Positions 34,539 through 43,460 are shown, counted from the first letter of the stretch. The stretch: DNA of 64,000 nucleotides from Prauserella_A sp040645195 (GCF_040645195.1 NZ_JBEYXW010000008.1:1-64000); one strand, 5' to 3'. Numbers and translations: made by a program. The notes: a model not told the origin generated them from the letters alone.

Positions 34539-35744
34539 ATGGGTAATTCGGGCAAGCTGCGGCGTGGCCTCACCGCGGGTGCCGTACTCGCGGGCGTGAC
34601 GGGTCTGGTCGCTACCGGCGCGGGAGCGGCGGCCGCCGCGCCAATGGGGACCATCCTGTCGGCCAACACCGCCGATGCCGTCGACGGCAGCTACCTCGTC
34701 GTGCTCGAACAGGACTCGCTTCTCGGAACGGTTGCCGCGCTGGCAGGCGAGCTGGCCGGTGACTACGGCGCGAGCGTCACCCGCACGTTCGGCAGCGCAC
34801 TGCATGGGTTCTCGATCCAGGCCACCGAGGCCGAGGCCAGGCGGTTGGCCGCGAACAGCGACGTGGCCTATGTCGTGCAGAACCAGCGCGTGCGAGCCTC
34901 CGATGGCGCAACTGCGCAGCAGGCGCCACCATCCTGGGGACTCGACCGGATCGACCAGCGTGACCTGCCACTGGACGAGACCTACACCGCCACCACGAAC
35001 GCCGAGAACGTCACCGCCTACGTGATCGACACCGGTGTCGCCGCCGATCACCCCACCTTCGGCGGCCGGGTCTCCGGTGGTGTCGACTTCATCGACAACG
35101 ACAGCGATCCGGACGACGAGAACGGTCATGGCACGCACGTCGCGGGGACCATCGGCGGCGAGGAGTACGGCGTGGCCAAGGGAGTGCAGATCGTTCCGGT
35201 GCGGGTGCTCGATGCCGACGGCAGCGGAACGACCGAGCAGGTCGTCGCCGGGATCGACTGGGTCGCCCAGAACGCCAGCGGCCCTTCGGTGGCCAACATG
35301 AGCCTGGGCGGCCCGGCCGACCCGGTCCTCGACGAGGCCGTGCGCGGCGCGATCGCAGCGGGTGTGACCTTCGGGATCGCGGCAGGTAACGAGGCACAGG
35401 ACGCGGGCGGCACGTCGCCCGCTCGTGTCACCGAGGCGATCACGGTCGCGGCCAGCGACGAGAAGGACGCCGAGGCCGGTTTCTCGAACTACGGCACCGT
35501 CGTCGACCTGTACGCGCCAGGTGTGGACATCACCTCGGCGTGGCACGACGGTGGCGAGAACACGATCAGCGGCACATCCATGGCCACGCCGCACGTGGTC
35601 GGCGCCGCCGCGTTGTATCTGTCGGCCAACCCCGAGGCCACCCCGGCGGATGTCGAGTCGGCACTGGTCGCCGCGGCGACCCCCGACAAGATCACCAACC
35701 CGAGCGCGGGGACGCCGAACCGTTTGCTGTACACGGGCGAATAG
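34539..35744 (+). CDS. Secreted subtilisin-like serine protease (S8) with I9 propeptide
   Basis: A 401-residue extracellular protease. A signal peptide (LTAGAVLAGVTGLVATGAGAAAA) is followed by an inhibitor_I9 propeptide at about 48-120 (SYLVVL ... VAYVVQNQRV). The catalytic triad is Asp164 in YVIDTGV, His197 in NGHGTHVAG and Ser347 in GTSMATPH; oxyanion Asn284 is in AAGN. It resembles aqualysin/proteinase K-type enzymes. GGGGAAGGGGAAG precedes ATG 34539. The protein ends right after the catalytic domain, with no extra C-terminal module. A strong terminator follows. Confidence 0.95.
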   Translation: MGNSGKLRRGLTAGAVLAGVTGLVATGAGAAAAAPMGTILSANTADAVDGSYLVVLEQDSLLGTVAALAGELAGDYGASVTRTFGSALHGFSIQATEAEARRLAANSDVAYVVQNQRVRASDGATAQQAPPSWGLDRIDQRDLPLDETYTATTNAENVTAYVIDTGVAADHPTFGGRVSGGVDFIDNDSDPDDENGHGTHVAGTIGGEEYGVAKGVQIVPVRVLDADGSGTTEQVVAGIDWVAQNASGPSVANMSLGGPADPVLDEAVRGAIAAGVTFGIAAGNEAQDAGGTSPARVTEAITVAASDEKDAEAGFSNYGTVVDLYAPGVDITSAWHDGGENTISGTSMATPHVVGAAALYLSANPEATPADVESALVAAATPDKITNPSAGTPNRLLYTGE

Positions 35745-35764
35745 CCCTTCCCGGTTCAACCTCC

Positions 35765-35797
35765 GACGGCCCGGTGCGCATCGCGCACCGGGCCGTC
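35765..35797 (+). terminator. Hairpin terminator after the subtilase gene
   Basis: Perfect 14-bp stem (GACGGCCCGGTGCG at 35765-35778 and its complement at 35784-35797) with a 5-nt loop, 20 bp past the protease stop. No U-run. Confidence 0.85.
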
Positions 35798-35829
35798 ACA
35801 CTGCAAAAGACTGCTGGTGAGGAGGCGTG

Positions 35830-36762
35830 ATGATCGCGTTCGATGACGTTCAGCTCATCCCCGTCAACGGCTACGGACCCGAGGACGTGGTGGTGGATGG
35901 GCTGGGGCGGGTCTATACCGGACTTGCCGACGGTCGCATCATCCGGCTCTCCGACGAGGGCCGCCGGATCGATCTGGTGGCCGATACCGGAGGGCGGCCA
36001 TTGGGAATCGAACTCTTCGGTGACGACGAGTTACTGGTGTGCGACGCCGAACGGGGTGTCCTCGTGGTGTCGCTCGGAGCGGGAACGGTGCGGACGCTCG
36101 TGGCCGAGGTCGCCGGTGCGCCGATGCTGTTCTGTAACAACGCCGCCGTCGGCCGTGACGGCACCGTGTACTTCAGTGACACGTCGACCCGGTTCCCGAT
36201 CACGAGGTGGCGGGACGACCTGATCGAGCAGACGGGCACGGGGCGGTTGTTCCGGCGCAGTCCCAACGGGACCATCGACCTGCTGGCCGACAGCCTGCAC
36301 TTCGCCAACGGCGTCGCGCTCGTGCCCGACGAGTCGTGCGTCGTGGTCGCGGAGACCTCGGCGCTGCGGTTGCGCCGAATCTGGCTGACCGGTGAGCGCG
36401 CGGGCACGAACGATGTCTTTCTGGGCGATTTGCGCGGGTTTCCGGACAACATTTCCACTGGCAGTGACGGCTTGATCTGGGTGGCGCAGGCGAGCCCGAA
36501 AGTGGCGGCGCTCGACCGGGTGCGGAGGTTGCCCGCGCTGCTGCGGTCGGTCGTGCGCAGCCTGCCGGACTGGGCCCAGCCGTCGCCGGCGCGCTCCTGT
36601 GGCGTGTTGGCGGTGTCCGCTCGTGGCGAAATCATGCACGACATGGGCGGTGAGATCGACGGCTTCCATCTGCTCACTGGTGTCCGGGAGTGCGCAGGCA
36701 GGCTGTACTTCGGTAGTCTCCAGGAGGGATGCGTGGCTACCACCGCTGCACCTGGGACGTGA
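35830..36762 (+). CDS. SMP-30/gluconolactonase/strictosidine-synthase-like beta-propeller
   Basis: A 310-residue protein with six-bladed propeller repeats, such as PEDVVVDGLGRVYTGLADGRI at the N-terminus, NNAAVGRDGTVYFSDTS near 105 and SLHFANGVALVPDES near 155. The last motif is typical of strictosidine-synthase-like proteins and lactonases. No secretion signal is visible, so it is cytoplasmic. It probably hydrolyses a lactone or sugar acid, but the substrate is unknown. GAGGAGG precedes GTG 35827/ATG 35830. It is separated from the protease gene by a terminator. Confidence 0.82.
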   Translation: MIAFDDVQLIPVNGYGPEDVVVDGLGRVYTGLADGRIIRLSDEGRRIDLVADTGGRPLGIELFGDDELLVCDAERGVLVVSLGAGTVRTLVAEVAGAPMLFCNNAAVGRDGTVYFSDTSTRFPITRWRDDLIEQTGTGRLFRRSPNGTIDLLADSLHFANGVALVPDESCVVVAETSALRLRRIWLTGERAGTNDVFLGDLRGFPDNISTGSDGLIWVAQASPKVAALDRVRRLPALLRSVVRSLPDWAQPSPARSCGVLAVSARGEIMHDMGGEIDGFHLLTGVRECAGRLYFGSLQEGCVATTAAPGT

Positions 36763-36826
36763 GACCGGACACATTATTAATCCGTTGTCGTCACATTTCC
36801 GCGCCAGGTAGTCTGGATCTTTGGAT

Positions 36827-36856
36827 GGGGAATTCTCTCAGGCACCCCGTTTTTTT
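36827..36856 (+). terminator. Possible terminator/attenuator with a T7 run
   Basis: GGGG at 36827-36830 can pair with CCCC at 36845-36848, followed by a run of seven T at 36850-36856, exceptional in this GC-rich DNA. The stem is short. It could end the SMP-30 transcript or attenuate the DHA2 exporter gene that starts 36 bp later. Confidence 0.35.
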
Positions 36857-36891
36857 GTCGTTGATTTCTCACGAGAAGCGGTTAGTTATTG

Positions 36892-38430
36892 ATGGCGACT
36901 GTGGATTTGAATGCCGGCGGGGGTAGTCGGCCGGAGGATGACAAACTAGACCGGGGTGTGCTGAAGATCGCGAGCGTCGTGGTGCTCGGTGCCATCATGG
37001 CGATCCTCGACACGACGGTGGTCAACGTCGCGCTGCAGCAGCTGACCATCGAGTTCCAGACCTCGTTCGACAGGATCCAGTGGGTCGCCACGGGCTACAT
37101 GCTCGCGCTGGCGACGGTGATCCCGGTGACCGGCTGGGCATCCGACAGGTTCGGCACCAAACGGCTCTACATGGTGGCGATCGCGCTGTTCCTCGTCGGG
37201 TCGATGGTGGCCGGGATGGCGTGGAACGTCGAGTCACTGATCGCCTTCCGGGTGATCCAGGGGCTCGGTGGCGGCATGCTGATGCCCGCGGGCATGACGA
37301 TCATGATCCGCGCGGCGGGCCCGCAGCGTGTCGGCCGCGTCATGGCCGTGCTGGGCGTGCCCATGCTGCTCGGTCCGATCGCAGGCCCGATTCTCGGCGG
37401 CTGGCTCGTCGACTCGGTGAGCTGGCGGTGGATCTTCTACATCAACGTGCCGATCGGCCTGGTGGCGTTGTGGGCGGCGTGGCGGTTGCTGCCGAAGGAC
37501 GAGCCGCAGCCGACGCACCGGTTCGACTTCCCCGGCATGCTGATGCTCTCGCCCGGCCTGGCGCTGCTCATCTACGGCGTGTCCGAGATCCCGGTCGCGG
37601 GCGGGATCGGCGCGACGAGCGTGTGGCTGCCGATGGCGCTTGGCATCGTGCTGGTGGCCGGGTTCGTCGTGCGTGCACTGCGGGTCGACAACCCGCTTGT
37701 CGACCTCAGGCTGTTCCGGAACAGGACGTTCTCGATCGCGGCTGTCACCATGGCGTTGTTCGCGGTCTCGTTCTTCGGGGCGATGTTGTTGCTGCCGACG
37801 TACTTCGTACTCGTGCGCGATGCCACGGCGCTGGAAGCCGGGCTGCTGCTGGCTCCGCAGGGCCTCGGCGCGATGGTGGTCATGCCGGTGGCGGGCAGGC
37901 TCGCCGACAAGATCGGTGCGGGCAAGATCGTGCTTCCCGGGCTGGTGCTGATCATCGCGGGTCTGGTGGTGTTCGCCAGGGTCGGCGCCGACACCCCGTA
38001 CTGGGCGTTGCTGGCGTCGCTCTTCGTGCTCGGTATGGGTATGGGTATGTCGATGATGCCGATCATGTCGGCGGCCCTGCAGACGCTGACCAAGGCGGAC
38101 GTCGCGCAGGCATCCAGCGCGCTGAACATCCTCCAGCAGACGGCGGGGGCCATCGGCGCGGCGGTCATGTCGATCATCCTGGCGTCGCGGCTGGCCGGGC
38201 AGTTCGGTGTGCCGACCAGCCAGGGACAGCTCGCGGCGACGGCGGCTGTGATGAATCCGGAGACGCACGATGCCGCGGCCGTGCTGGCCGCCGACTCCTT
38301 CGCGTCGACGTTCCTGTGGTCACTGGTGCTGCTCGCGCTGTGTGTGCTGCCGGCACTGTTCCTGCCGCGCCGCCCACCGGCCCGCGACGAGGAGGACACC
38401 GCGTCGGCACCCCCGGTGCTCACTCACTGA
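36892..38430 (+). CDS. DHA2-family multidrug efflux MFS transporter (EmrB/QacA-like)
   Basis: A 512-residue, 14-helix proton-driven exporter. The first helix IMAILDTTVVNVALQQL, the second-helix region QWVATGYMLA, the loop motif DRFGTKRLY and the motif-C region VPMLLGPIAGPILGGWL are all DHA2 signatures. ATG 36892 is used; the ribosome site is weak. It is convergent with a TetR gene across an inverted repeat. Substrate unknown; the SMP-30-like gene upstream is probably separate. Confidence 0.92.
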   Translation: MATVDLNAGGGSRPEDDKLDRGVLKIASVVVLGAIMAILDTTVVNVALQQLTIEFQTSFDRIQWVATGYMLALATVIPVTGWASDRFGTKRLYMVAIALFLVGSMVAGMAWNVESLIAFRVIQGLGGGMLMPAGMTIMIRAAGPQRVGRVMAVLGVPMLLGPIAGPILGGWLVDSVSWRWIFYINVPIGLVALWAAWRLLPKDEPQPTHRFDFPGMLMLSPGLALLIYGVSEIPVAGGIGATSVWLPMALGIVLVAGFVVRALRVDNPLVDLRLFRNRTFSIAAVTMALFAVSFFGAMLLLPTYFVLVRDATALEAGLLLAPQGLGAMVVMPVAGRLADKIGAGKIVLPGLVLIIAGLVVFARVGADTPYWALLASLFVLGMGMGMSMMPIMSAALQTLTKADVAQASSALNILQQTAGAIGAAVMSIILASRLAGQFGVPTSQGQLAATAAVMNPETHDAAAVLAADSFASTFLWSLVLLALCVLPALFLPRRPPARDEEDTASAPPVLTH

Positions 38431-38444
38431 GGTACTGATAGTGC

Positions 38445-38547
38445 CCCCAAGGCCACCTTGGTTGCGCCCACCCGTCTCCCACCACCACCCAAACGGAGAC
38501 GCTTCGCGCCGCAGTGTTCGAAAGCTGCAACCAAGGTGGCCTTGGGG
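38445..38547. repeat. Long inverted repeat between convergent genes
   Basis: A perfect 21-bp inverted repeat: left arm 38445-38465 (contains CAAGGCCACCTTGG, itself palindromic) and right arm 38527-38547, with a 61-bp loop. A second 7-bp repeat is nested inside (CGTCTCC 38473-38479, GGAGACG 38495-38501). The right arm ends 3 bp from the tetR stop. It could act as a two-way terminator or be a small dispersed palindromic element. Confidence 0.85.
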
Positions 38548-38549
38548 AC

Positions 38550-39164
38550 TTAACGGGAGTGGGGGAGGACCTCGGTGACGAGGGTGCGCAGGACGCTGCT
38601 CAGCAGCGTGTGCACCTGGGCGCGGTCGAGCGCCCCGCGGACGAGCCATTCGCGGCCGGCCGCCTTCACCATGCCGCCGTAGGCGCGCACGAGAGCGTTG
38701 TACTCGTTCCAGCGCGGGTCGCCCGGTTCGAACCCCATGGCTTCGAGCACCCGGTCTGCCGATTCCCGGTCGGCCTCATCGAGGATCCGCTCCACCTCGA
38801 CGTCGCGGCCGATGCCCTCCGGCGTGATCGCGGCCAGCCACATCTTGCCCTGCTTGCTCACCATGTCGAGGAACCAGTCGACCGCCGCGTCGATCCGTTC
38901 CTCCTGTGGCCCCGCGGGAAGCCGGGTCACGGCGAAGTGCGGCACGGTGAGTGCCCGGCGTACCACCGTCAGATACAGTTCGCGCTTCGTACCGAAGTAG
39001 TGGTTGATCAAGCCACGGGCCACCCCGGCACGGGCAGCGATGTCCGATGTGGACACATCGGCGTAGGGTCGCTCACCGAAGAGTTCGGCCGCGCAGGCGA
39101 AGATCTGCTCCTTCCGCTGGTCCGGCCCCAGCCTCCGCCACCTCGGCGCCGATTCCGTGGACAT
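38550..39164 (-). CDS. TetR-family transcriptional regulator
   Basis: A 204-residue repressor. The N-terminal domain has IFACAAELFGERPYADVSTSDIA, then GVARGLINHYFGTKREL, the TetR helix-turn-helix. The C-terminal ligand domain is rich in Trp and Met. It lies divergent from the siderophore-interacting protein gene and convergent with the DHA2 exporter; the exporter is a plausible target. No palindromic operator is obvious in the 168 bp before the next gene. Confidence 0.88.
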   Translation of the reverse strand: MSTESAPRWRRLGPDQRKEQIFACAAELFGERPYADVSTSDIAARAGVARGLINHYFGTKRELYLTVVRRALTVPHFAVTRLPAGPQEERIDAAVDWFLDMVSKQGKMWLAAITPEGIGRDVEVERILDEADRESADRVLEAMGFEPGDPRWNEYNALVRAYGGMVKAAGREWLVRGALDRAQVHTLLSSVLRTLVTEVLPHSR

Positions 39165-39276
39165 GAGGTGCAGTTTCTCATGCGTCCCCGCGTCTCCGCT
39201 CAGAACAGCGTTTCTGCGGCAGAACCGGTGGTACTCGCAGATAGGCCGAGCGCGCCGTACATTGGTGCTAACGAGT

Positions 39277-39295
39277 GAACCTTAGGGTAACCTAA
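39277..39295. promoter_or_regulatory. IdeR/DmdR1 iron box
   Basis: GAACCTTAGGGTAACCTAA matches 14 of 19 positions of the IdeR/DtxR consensus. The core CTTAGG-GTAA-CCTAAG has perfect 6-bp arms. It lies 38-56 bp before the start of the siderophore-interacting protein gene, where an iron-loaded repressor would block transcription. Confidence 0.8.
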
Positions 39296-39332
39296 GCAAA
39301 GTCCCCTCAATCCGCGCAGTAGGGAGCCACGT

Positions 39333-40154
39333 ATGGCGCAGCCACAAGACCGGAGTAGTGGCAAGCCGGTGACCCGGTTGCGGGTGCTCCGCACCGAGCG
39401 GCTCACGCCCCACATGATCCGGGTCGTCGCGGGTGGTCCGGGTCTAGCTGCCTTCACGCCCAACGGGTTCACCGACAGTTACGTCAAGGTGCTGTTCCCA
39501 GTACCCGGCGTCACCTATCCCGAGCCGTTCGACCTGCGCACCATCAAGGCGGAACTGCCGCGCGAGCACTGGCCCCGGCAGCGCAGCTACACGGTGCGTT
39601 ATCACGACTCCGACGAGCTCACGATCGATTTCGTCCACCACGGCGACGTTGGGCTCGCCGGGCCGTGGGCGGCGAACCTGCGGCCCGGCGACGAGATCCT
39701 GCTGATCGGCCCAGGCGGTGCCTACGCGCCCAGCGCCGACGCCGACTGGCACCTGCTGGTGGGCGACGAGAGCGCGATGCCAGCGATCGGCGTTGCACTG
39801 GAGGCCATGCCCGCCGGTGCCACTGTCGAGACGTTCCTTCTCGTCGAGGACGCCGCCGAGGAGCAGCCGCTGGCGACCAAGGCCGCCGCGCAGATCCGCT
39901 GGCTGCACCGCTCAGCGGGAGACGACCTCGTCGAGGCCGTGCGGGCGTTGCGGTTCCCGGATGGGACCGTGCACGCGTTCGTGCACGGCGAGGCGGGCTT
40001 CGTCCGCGCGCTGCGGACGCACCTGCTGGCCGAGCGCGGGGTTGCCAAGGAGCAGCTGTCGATCTCCGGCTACTGGCGCCGCGGTAAGGCCGACGAGGCG
40101 TGGCGGGAGGAGAAGGCGGCGTTGAGAGCCGCCGAGGAGGCCGCCGGGCAATGA
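39333..40154 (+). CDS. Siderophore-interacting protein (ferric-siderophore reductase)
   Basis: A 273-residue flavoprotein of the SIP/ViuB family that reduces ferric siderophores in the cytoplasm to release iron. FAD-binding motif RSYTVRYHD is near residue 88, the NAD(P)H-binding part has GDESAMPAIGVALEAMP near 150, and the C-terminus has SISGYWRRGKADEAWREEK, a family signature. An iron box is upstream. The stop overlaps the start of the next gene (ATGA), so the two are translationally coupled. Confidence 0.93.
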   Translation: MAQPQDRSSGKPVTRLRVLRTERLTPHMIRVVAGGPGLAAFTPNGFTDSYVKVLFPVPGVTYPEPFDLRTIKAELPREHWPRQRSYTVRYHDSDELTIDFVHHGDVGLAGPWAANLRPGDEILLIGPGGAYAPSADADWHLLVGDESAMPAIGVALEAMPAGATVETFLLVEDAAEEQPLATKAAAQIRWLHRSAGDDLVEAVRALRFPDGTVHAFVHGEAGFVRALRTHLLAERGVAKEQLSISGYWRRGKADEAWREEKAALRAAEEAAGQ

Positions 40155-41692
40155 CCATGGCGGCGCGCTGGCGACGCGGGGCGGCAGCCCTGCTGGCCAC
40201 GCTCGCCGCGGTGGCCGCCTGCACGGGAGCCCCCACCCCACCACCGCCCGCCCCTGCCGTAACCGATCTGCCCGGCACGCCCGGCTGGCTGATCAGCGAC
40301 CCCGGCCCGCAGCACGCCATCGACGGTTTCGCCGACCGCACCAGTGTGCTGCCGGGGCAGGACGTACGGCTGTTCGTCAGCACCACGGCGGTTTCCTACA
40401 CGGTCACGGCCTACCGGATGGGTCCCTATCGCGGCGCGGACGCCCGGCAGGTCTGGATCTCACCGCAGCAACCGGGTCGCCGCCAGGCCGCGCCGGTGGT
40501 GCAGGAGCCGACCAACACGGTGGTGGCGCCGTGGCAGCCCTCGCTCACCGTGCAGACCAACGGCTGGCAGCCCGGCACCTACCTGTTCCGTCTCGATGGC
40601 GACAACGGCGCACAGCAGTTCGTACCGCTGACGGTGCGTACCCCGTCCAACGCGGGCAAGATCGTCTTGATCAACGCCGTGACCACCTGGCAGGCATACA
40701 ACAAATGGGGCGGCTACAGCCTTTACGAGTCGCCGAGCGGCGGCAAGGCGCAGCGGTCAAGGGCGGTGTCGTTCGACCGGCCCTACCAGGCCGCGGACAT
40801 GCAGGGCGCCGGCGACTTCCTGTACTTCGAGCTGCCGCTGGTGCGCTTCGCCGAACAAGCCGGCCTGCCAATGGGCTACGCCACCGACGTCGACCTCCAC
40901 GCGGACCCGCAGTTGCTCGACGGCGCCCGCGCCGTCGTCACGCTCGGCCACGACGAGTACTGGTCCACCGCGATGCGCCAGCACACCACGGCGGCCCGTG
41001 ACCGCGGTGTGAACCTGGCTTTCCTCGGCGGCAACGAGATCTACCGGCACATCCGAATGGAACCGACCGCACTAGGACCGGACCGGTTGCAGGTCGGCTA
41101 CAAGTCCTTCACCGAGGACCCCATCCACACCAGCAACCCGCTGGAGGCGACCCCGGAATGGCGTTCGCCGCCGCATCCCCGCCCGGAGAGCGTGCTGCTG
41201 GGCAACTACTACCAGTGCAATCCGGTGCGTGGTGACCTCGTGGTGGCCAACGACGCCAACTGGCTGCTGAATGGGATCGTCCGCAACGGGCAACGGCTGC
41301 CAGGACTGGTCGGCAACGAGTACTCGAAGGTGGACCTTTCGGTGCCGACGCCGCGCCCCATCGAGGTGCTGTTCCGCTCACCGGTCACCTGCCAGGGCCG
41401 GTCCGACTTCGCCGACGTCAGCTACTACACCACGCCCAGCGGGGCGGCGGTGTTCTCCACCGGCACGCAGTACTGGATCTGTGCGCTGGACCCGACCTGC
41501 CCGGAAAGCGGCGGCGATCCGACCGCGCATCAGGCGATCAGTGCCATCACGCTACGCCTGTTCCAGGCCTTTGCCGACGGCCCCGCAGGCCGTGCGCATC
41601 CGGCCGTGGACAACCTCGCCGCGCTCGACATCCCCGGCGCCACACCGAATCCCGTGCCCACACTGCCGCCGGACAACTCCGGCGGGTCTTAG
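40151..41692 (+). CDS. Lipoprotein with N,N-dimethylformamidase beta-subunit-like domain
   Basis: A 513-residue predicted lipoprotein: signal peptide with lipobox AAVAACTG, then a proline-rich linker PTPPPPAP. The mature part resembles the N,N-dimethylformamidase large-subunit C-terminal domain (DUF6605-like): SVLPGQDVRLFVS, VLINAVTTWQAYNKWGGYSLY, VVTLGHDEYWSTAMR and AFLGGNEIYRHIR. Related proteins hydrolyse amides, but the activity here is unknown. ATG 40151 overlaps the SIP stop (ATGA), so it is expected to be iron-regulated and surface-located. Confidence 0.85.
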   Translation: MTMAARWRRGAAALLATLAAVAACTGAPTPPPPAPAVTDLPGTPGWLISDPGPQHAIDGFADRTSVLPGQDVRLFVSTTAVSYTVTAYRMGPYRGADARQVWISPQQPGRRQAAPVVQEPTNTVVAPWQPSLTVQTNGWQPGTYLFRLDGDNGAQQFVPLTVRTPSNAGKIVLINAVTTWQAYNKWGGYSLYESPSGGKAQRSRAVSFDRPYQAADMQGAGDFLYFELPLVRFAEQAGLPMGYATDVDLHADPQLLDGARAVVTLGHDEYWSTAMRQHTTAARDRGVNLAFLGGNEIYRHIRMEPTALGPDRLQVGYKSFTEDPIHTSNPLEATPEWRSPPHPRPESVLLGNYYQCNPVRGDLVVANDANWLLNGIVRNGQRLPGLVGNEYSKVDLSVPTPRPIEVLFRSPVTCQGRSDFADVSYYTTPSGAAVFSTGTQYWICALDPTCPESGGDPTAHQAISAITLRLFQAFADGPAGRAHPAVDNLAALDIPGATPNPVPTLPPDNSGGS

Positions 41693-41715
41693 CCCTTGCG
41701 TGGTAGACACGTGCC

Positions 41716-42466
41716 ATGACGACGGCGCTCAAGGTGGACACCGACCCGGCCGAGCTCGGGTTCGACGCCGCACGGCTGGCCAGGATCGACCGGCATTTCG
41801 CGCGATACGTCGACGATGGCCTGCTGCCTGGCACCTGCTGACCCACACCGCGGGTCTGACGTACGGCTTCCACCACGGTCACCCGGTTGATGCGCTCTAC
41901 CGGGCGGACGGGTTCGAATGGGGCCCCCACCCGGCCTCGACCTCGCCGACTGCGTCGCGCGGTGGGCCGAGCTGCCGCTGGTGTTCCAGCCGGGGGCCGA
42001 GTGGAACTACTCGGTGGCGACCGACGTGCTCGGCCGCCTCGTGGAGGTCGTGTCCGGGCAACCGCTCGACGAGTTTTCAGCCAGCGCATCTTCGTGCCGC
42101 TCGGGATGACCGACACCGCCTTTCAGCGTCGGCGCCGAGGACGCCGACCAGCTCGCGGTGCTCTACATCCCGCGGCCCGGCACCCGCACGGCGGTTCGCA
42201 ACGATGCGTTCGGTTCGATCGGCCGCACCCCACCCGACTGCCTTTCCGGCGGGGGCGGTCTCGTCTCGACGGCCGCGGACTGCCACCGGTTCACCCAGTT
42301 CCTGCTGGGCGGTGGCGAGCTCGACGGGGGCGGCGCGGCGAGCACCGCCTTCTGGGTGGACCCGGCGAACGAGGTGACGGCGCTGTTCTTCACCCAGTTG
42401 CTGCCCTCCAGCGCGCACCCGATCCGCCAGCACCTGCGCCAGCTCGTGTACCAGGCGCTGGTCTGA
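41716..42466 (+). pseudogene. Degenerate beta-lactamase-family (serine hydrolase) gene
   Basis: Remains of a class C-like serine hydrolase. From ATG 41716 the frame reads MTTALKVDTDPAELGFDAARL and the helix DRHFARYVDDGLLPG, then stops at TGA near 41840. The family continues in other frames: HLLTHTAGLTYGFHHG, then LPLVFQPGAEWNYSVATDVLGRLVE (from about 41918), then IFVPLGMTDTAFQ, then LYIPRPG ... SGGGGLVSTAADCHRF ... STAFWVDPANEV to 42466. The region between DGLLPG and HLLTHTAGL, which would contain the catalytic SxxK motif, is deleted, and at least three frameshifts exist. It is not functional. Confidence 0.87.
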
Positions 42467-42473
42467 GAGCGCG

Positions 42474-43460
42474 TCAGCCGATTATGCCCTTGCCGTAGGC
42501 GGCCAGGGTCTGCTCCCGCTGGTCGTGCATCAGGTAGACGGCGAACTGGTCCACGCCCAGCTCGGCCAGCTCTGCGAGCCGCTCCCGGTGGGCGGAAGCT
42601 GGTCCCAGCAGGCAGAAGCGGTCCACGATCTCGTCGGGTACGAAGTCGGTGGACGGGTTGCCCGCCCTGCCGTGGTGCGCGTAGTCGTAACCGTGGCGCC
42701 CGGCGATGTAGTCGGTGAGCTCATGCGGCACCGGGCCCGAGTCGCCATACCGCGCGACGAGGTCCGCGACGTGGTTGCCGACCATCCCGCCGAACCAGCG
42801 CAGCTGCTCGCGCTGGTGCGGCAGGTCGTCGCCGACGTAGGCCGGTGCCGCGACGCACACGGTGATGCCCTCCGGGTCGCGCCCGGCGGCGCGGGCGGCG
42901 TCCCGCACCGAGCCGATGGTCCACCGCGCGATGGCCGGATCGGCGCACTGCAGGATGAACCCGTCGGCGTGCTCGCCGGCCAGCCGCAGCGCCTTCGGGC
43001 CGTACCCGGCCATCCACATCTCCAGCCTGCCGTCGCGGACCCACGGGATCTGGACGGCGACGTCGCCGAGTGTCACCTGCCTGCCTTCGGCGAGCTCCTT
43101 CACCACGTGCATGCAGTCCCTGAGGGTGGCCAATGTGGACGGTGATTTGCCGACGACCCGGTGTGCGGAGTCGCCGCGTCCGATGCCGCACACCGTGCGG
43201 TTGCCGTACATGTCGTTGAGCGTGGCGAACAGCGAGGCCAGCACCGACCAGTCCCGCGTGCCGGGGCTGGTCACCATGGGCCCGACCACCATTGACGACG
43301 TCGCCGCCAGAATCCGCGAGTAGATCACGAACGGCTCCTGCCACAGCACGACCGAGTCGAAGGTCCAGCCGTAGCCGAAGCCCTGGTCCTCGGCCAGCGC
43401 CGTCAGCCGGATGACCTCGCTCGCCGGTGGATCGGTCTGCAGCACCACCCCGAAGTCCAT
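42474..43460 (-). CDS. LLM-class F420-dependent oxidoreductase (TIGR03842-like)
   Basis: A 328-residue luciferase-like TIM barrel: MDFGVVLQTDPPASEVIRL at the N-terminus, GPMVTSPGTRDWSVLASLFATL near 80 and a flavin-binding GIGRGDSAHR near 115. Actinobacterial members of this group use F420, and this subgroup is repeatedly found with dihydropyrimidinase genes. It is the last gene of the NCS1-nitrilase-hydA-LLM operon, 10 bp after hydA. It could supply the redox step of pyrimidine breakdown or act on a side product; no direct evidence for either. Confidence 0.88.
   Translation of the reverse strand: MDFGVVLQTDPPASEVIRLTALAEDQGFGYGWTFDSVVLWQEPFVIYSRILAATSSMVVGPMVTSPGTRDWSVLASLFATLNDMYGNRTVCGIGRGDSAHRVVGKSPSTLATLRDCMHVVKELAEGRQVTLGDVAVQIPWVRDGRLEMWMAGYGPKALRLAGEHADGFILQCADPAIARWTIGSVRDAARAAGRDPEGITVCVAAPAYVGDDLPHQREQLRWFGGMVGNHVADLVARYGDSGPVPHELTDYIAGRHGYDYAHHGRAGNPSTDFVPDEIVDRFCLLGPASAHRERLAELAELGVDQFAVYLMHDQREQTLAAYGKGIIG

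Noticed and set aside
36827..36848. Second glycine riboswitch, suggested by CTCTCAGGCACC
   Set aside because: Only one fragment of the aptamer consensus is present; the other conserved blocks are missing.
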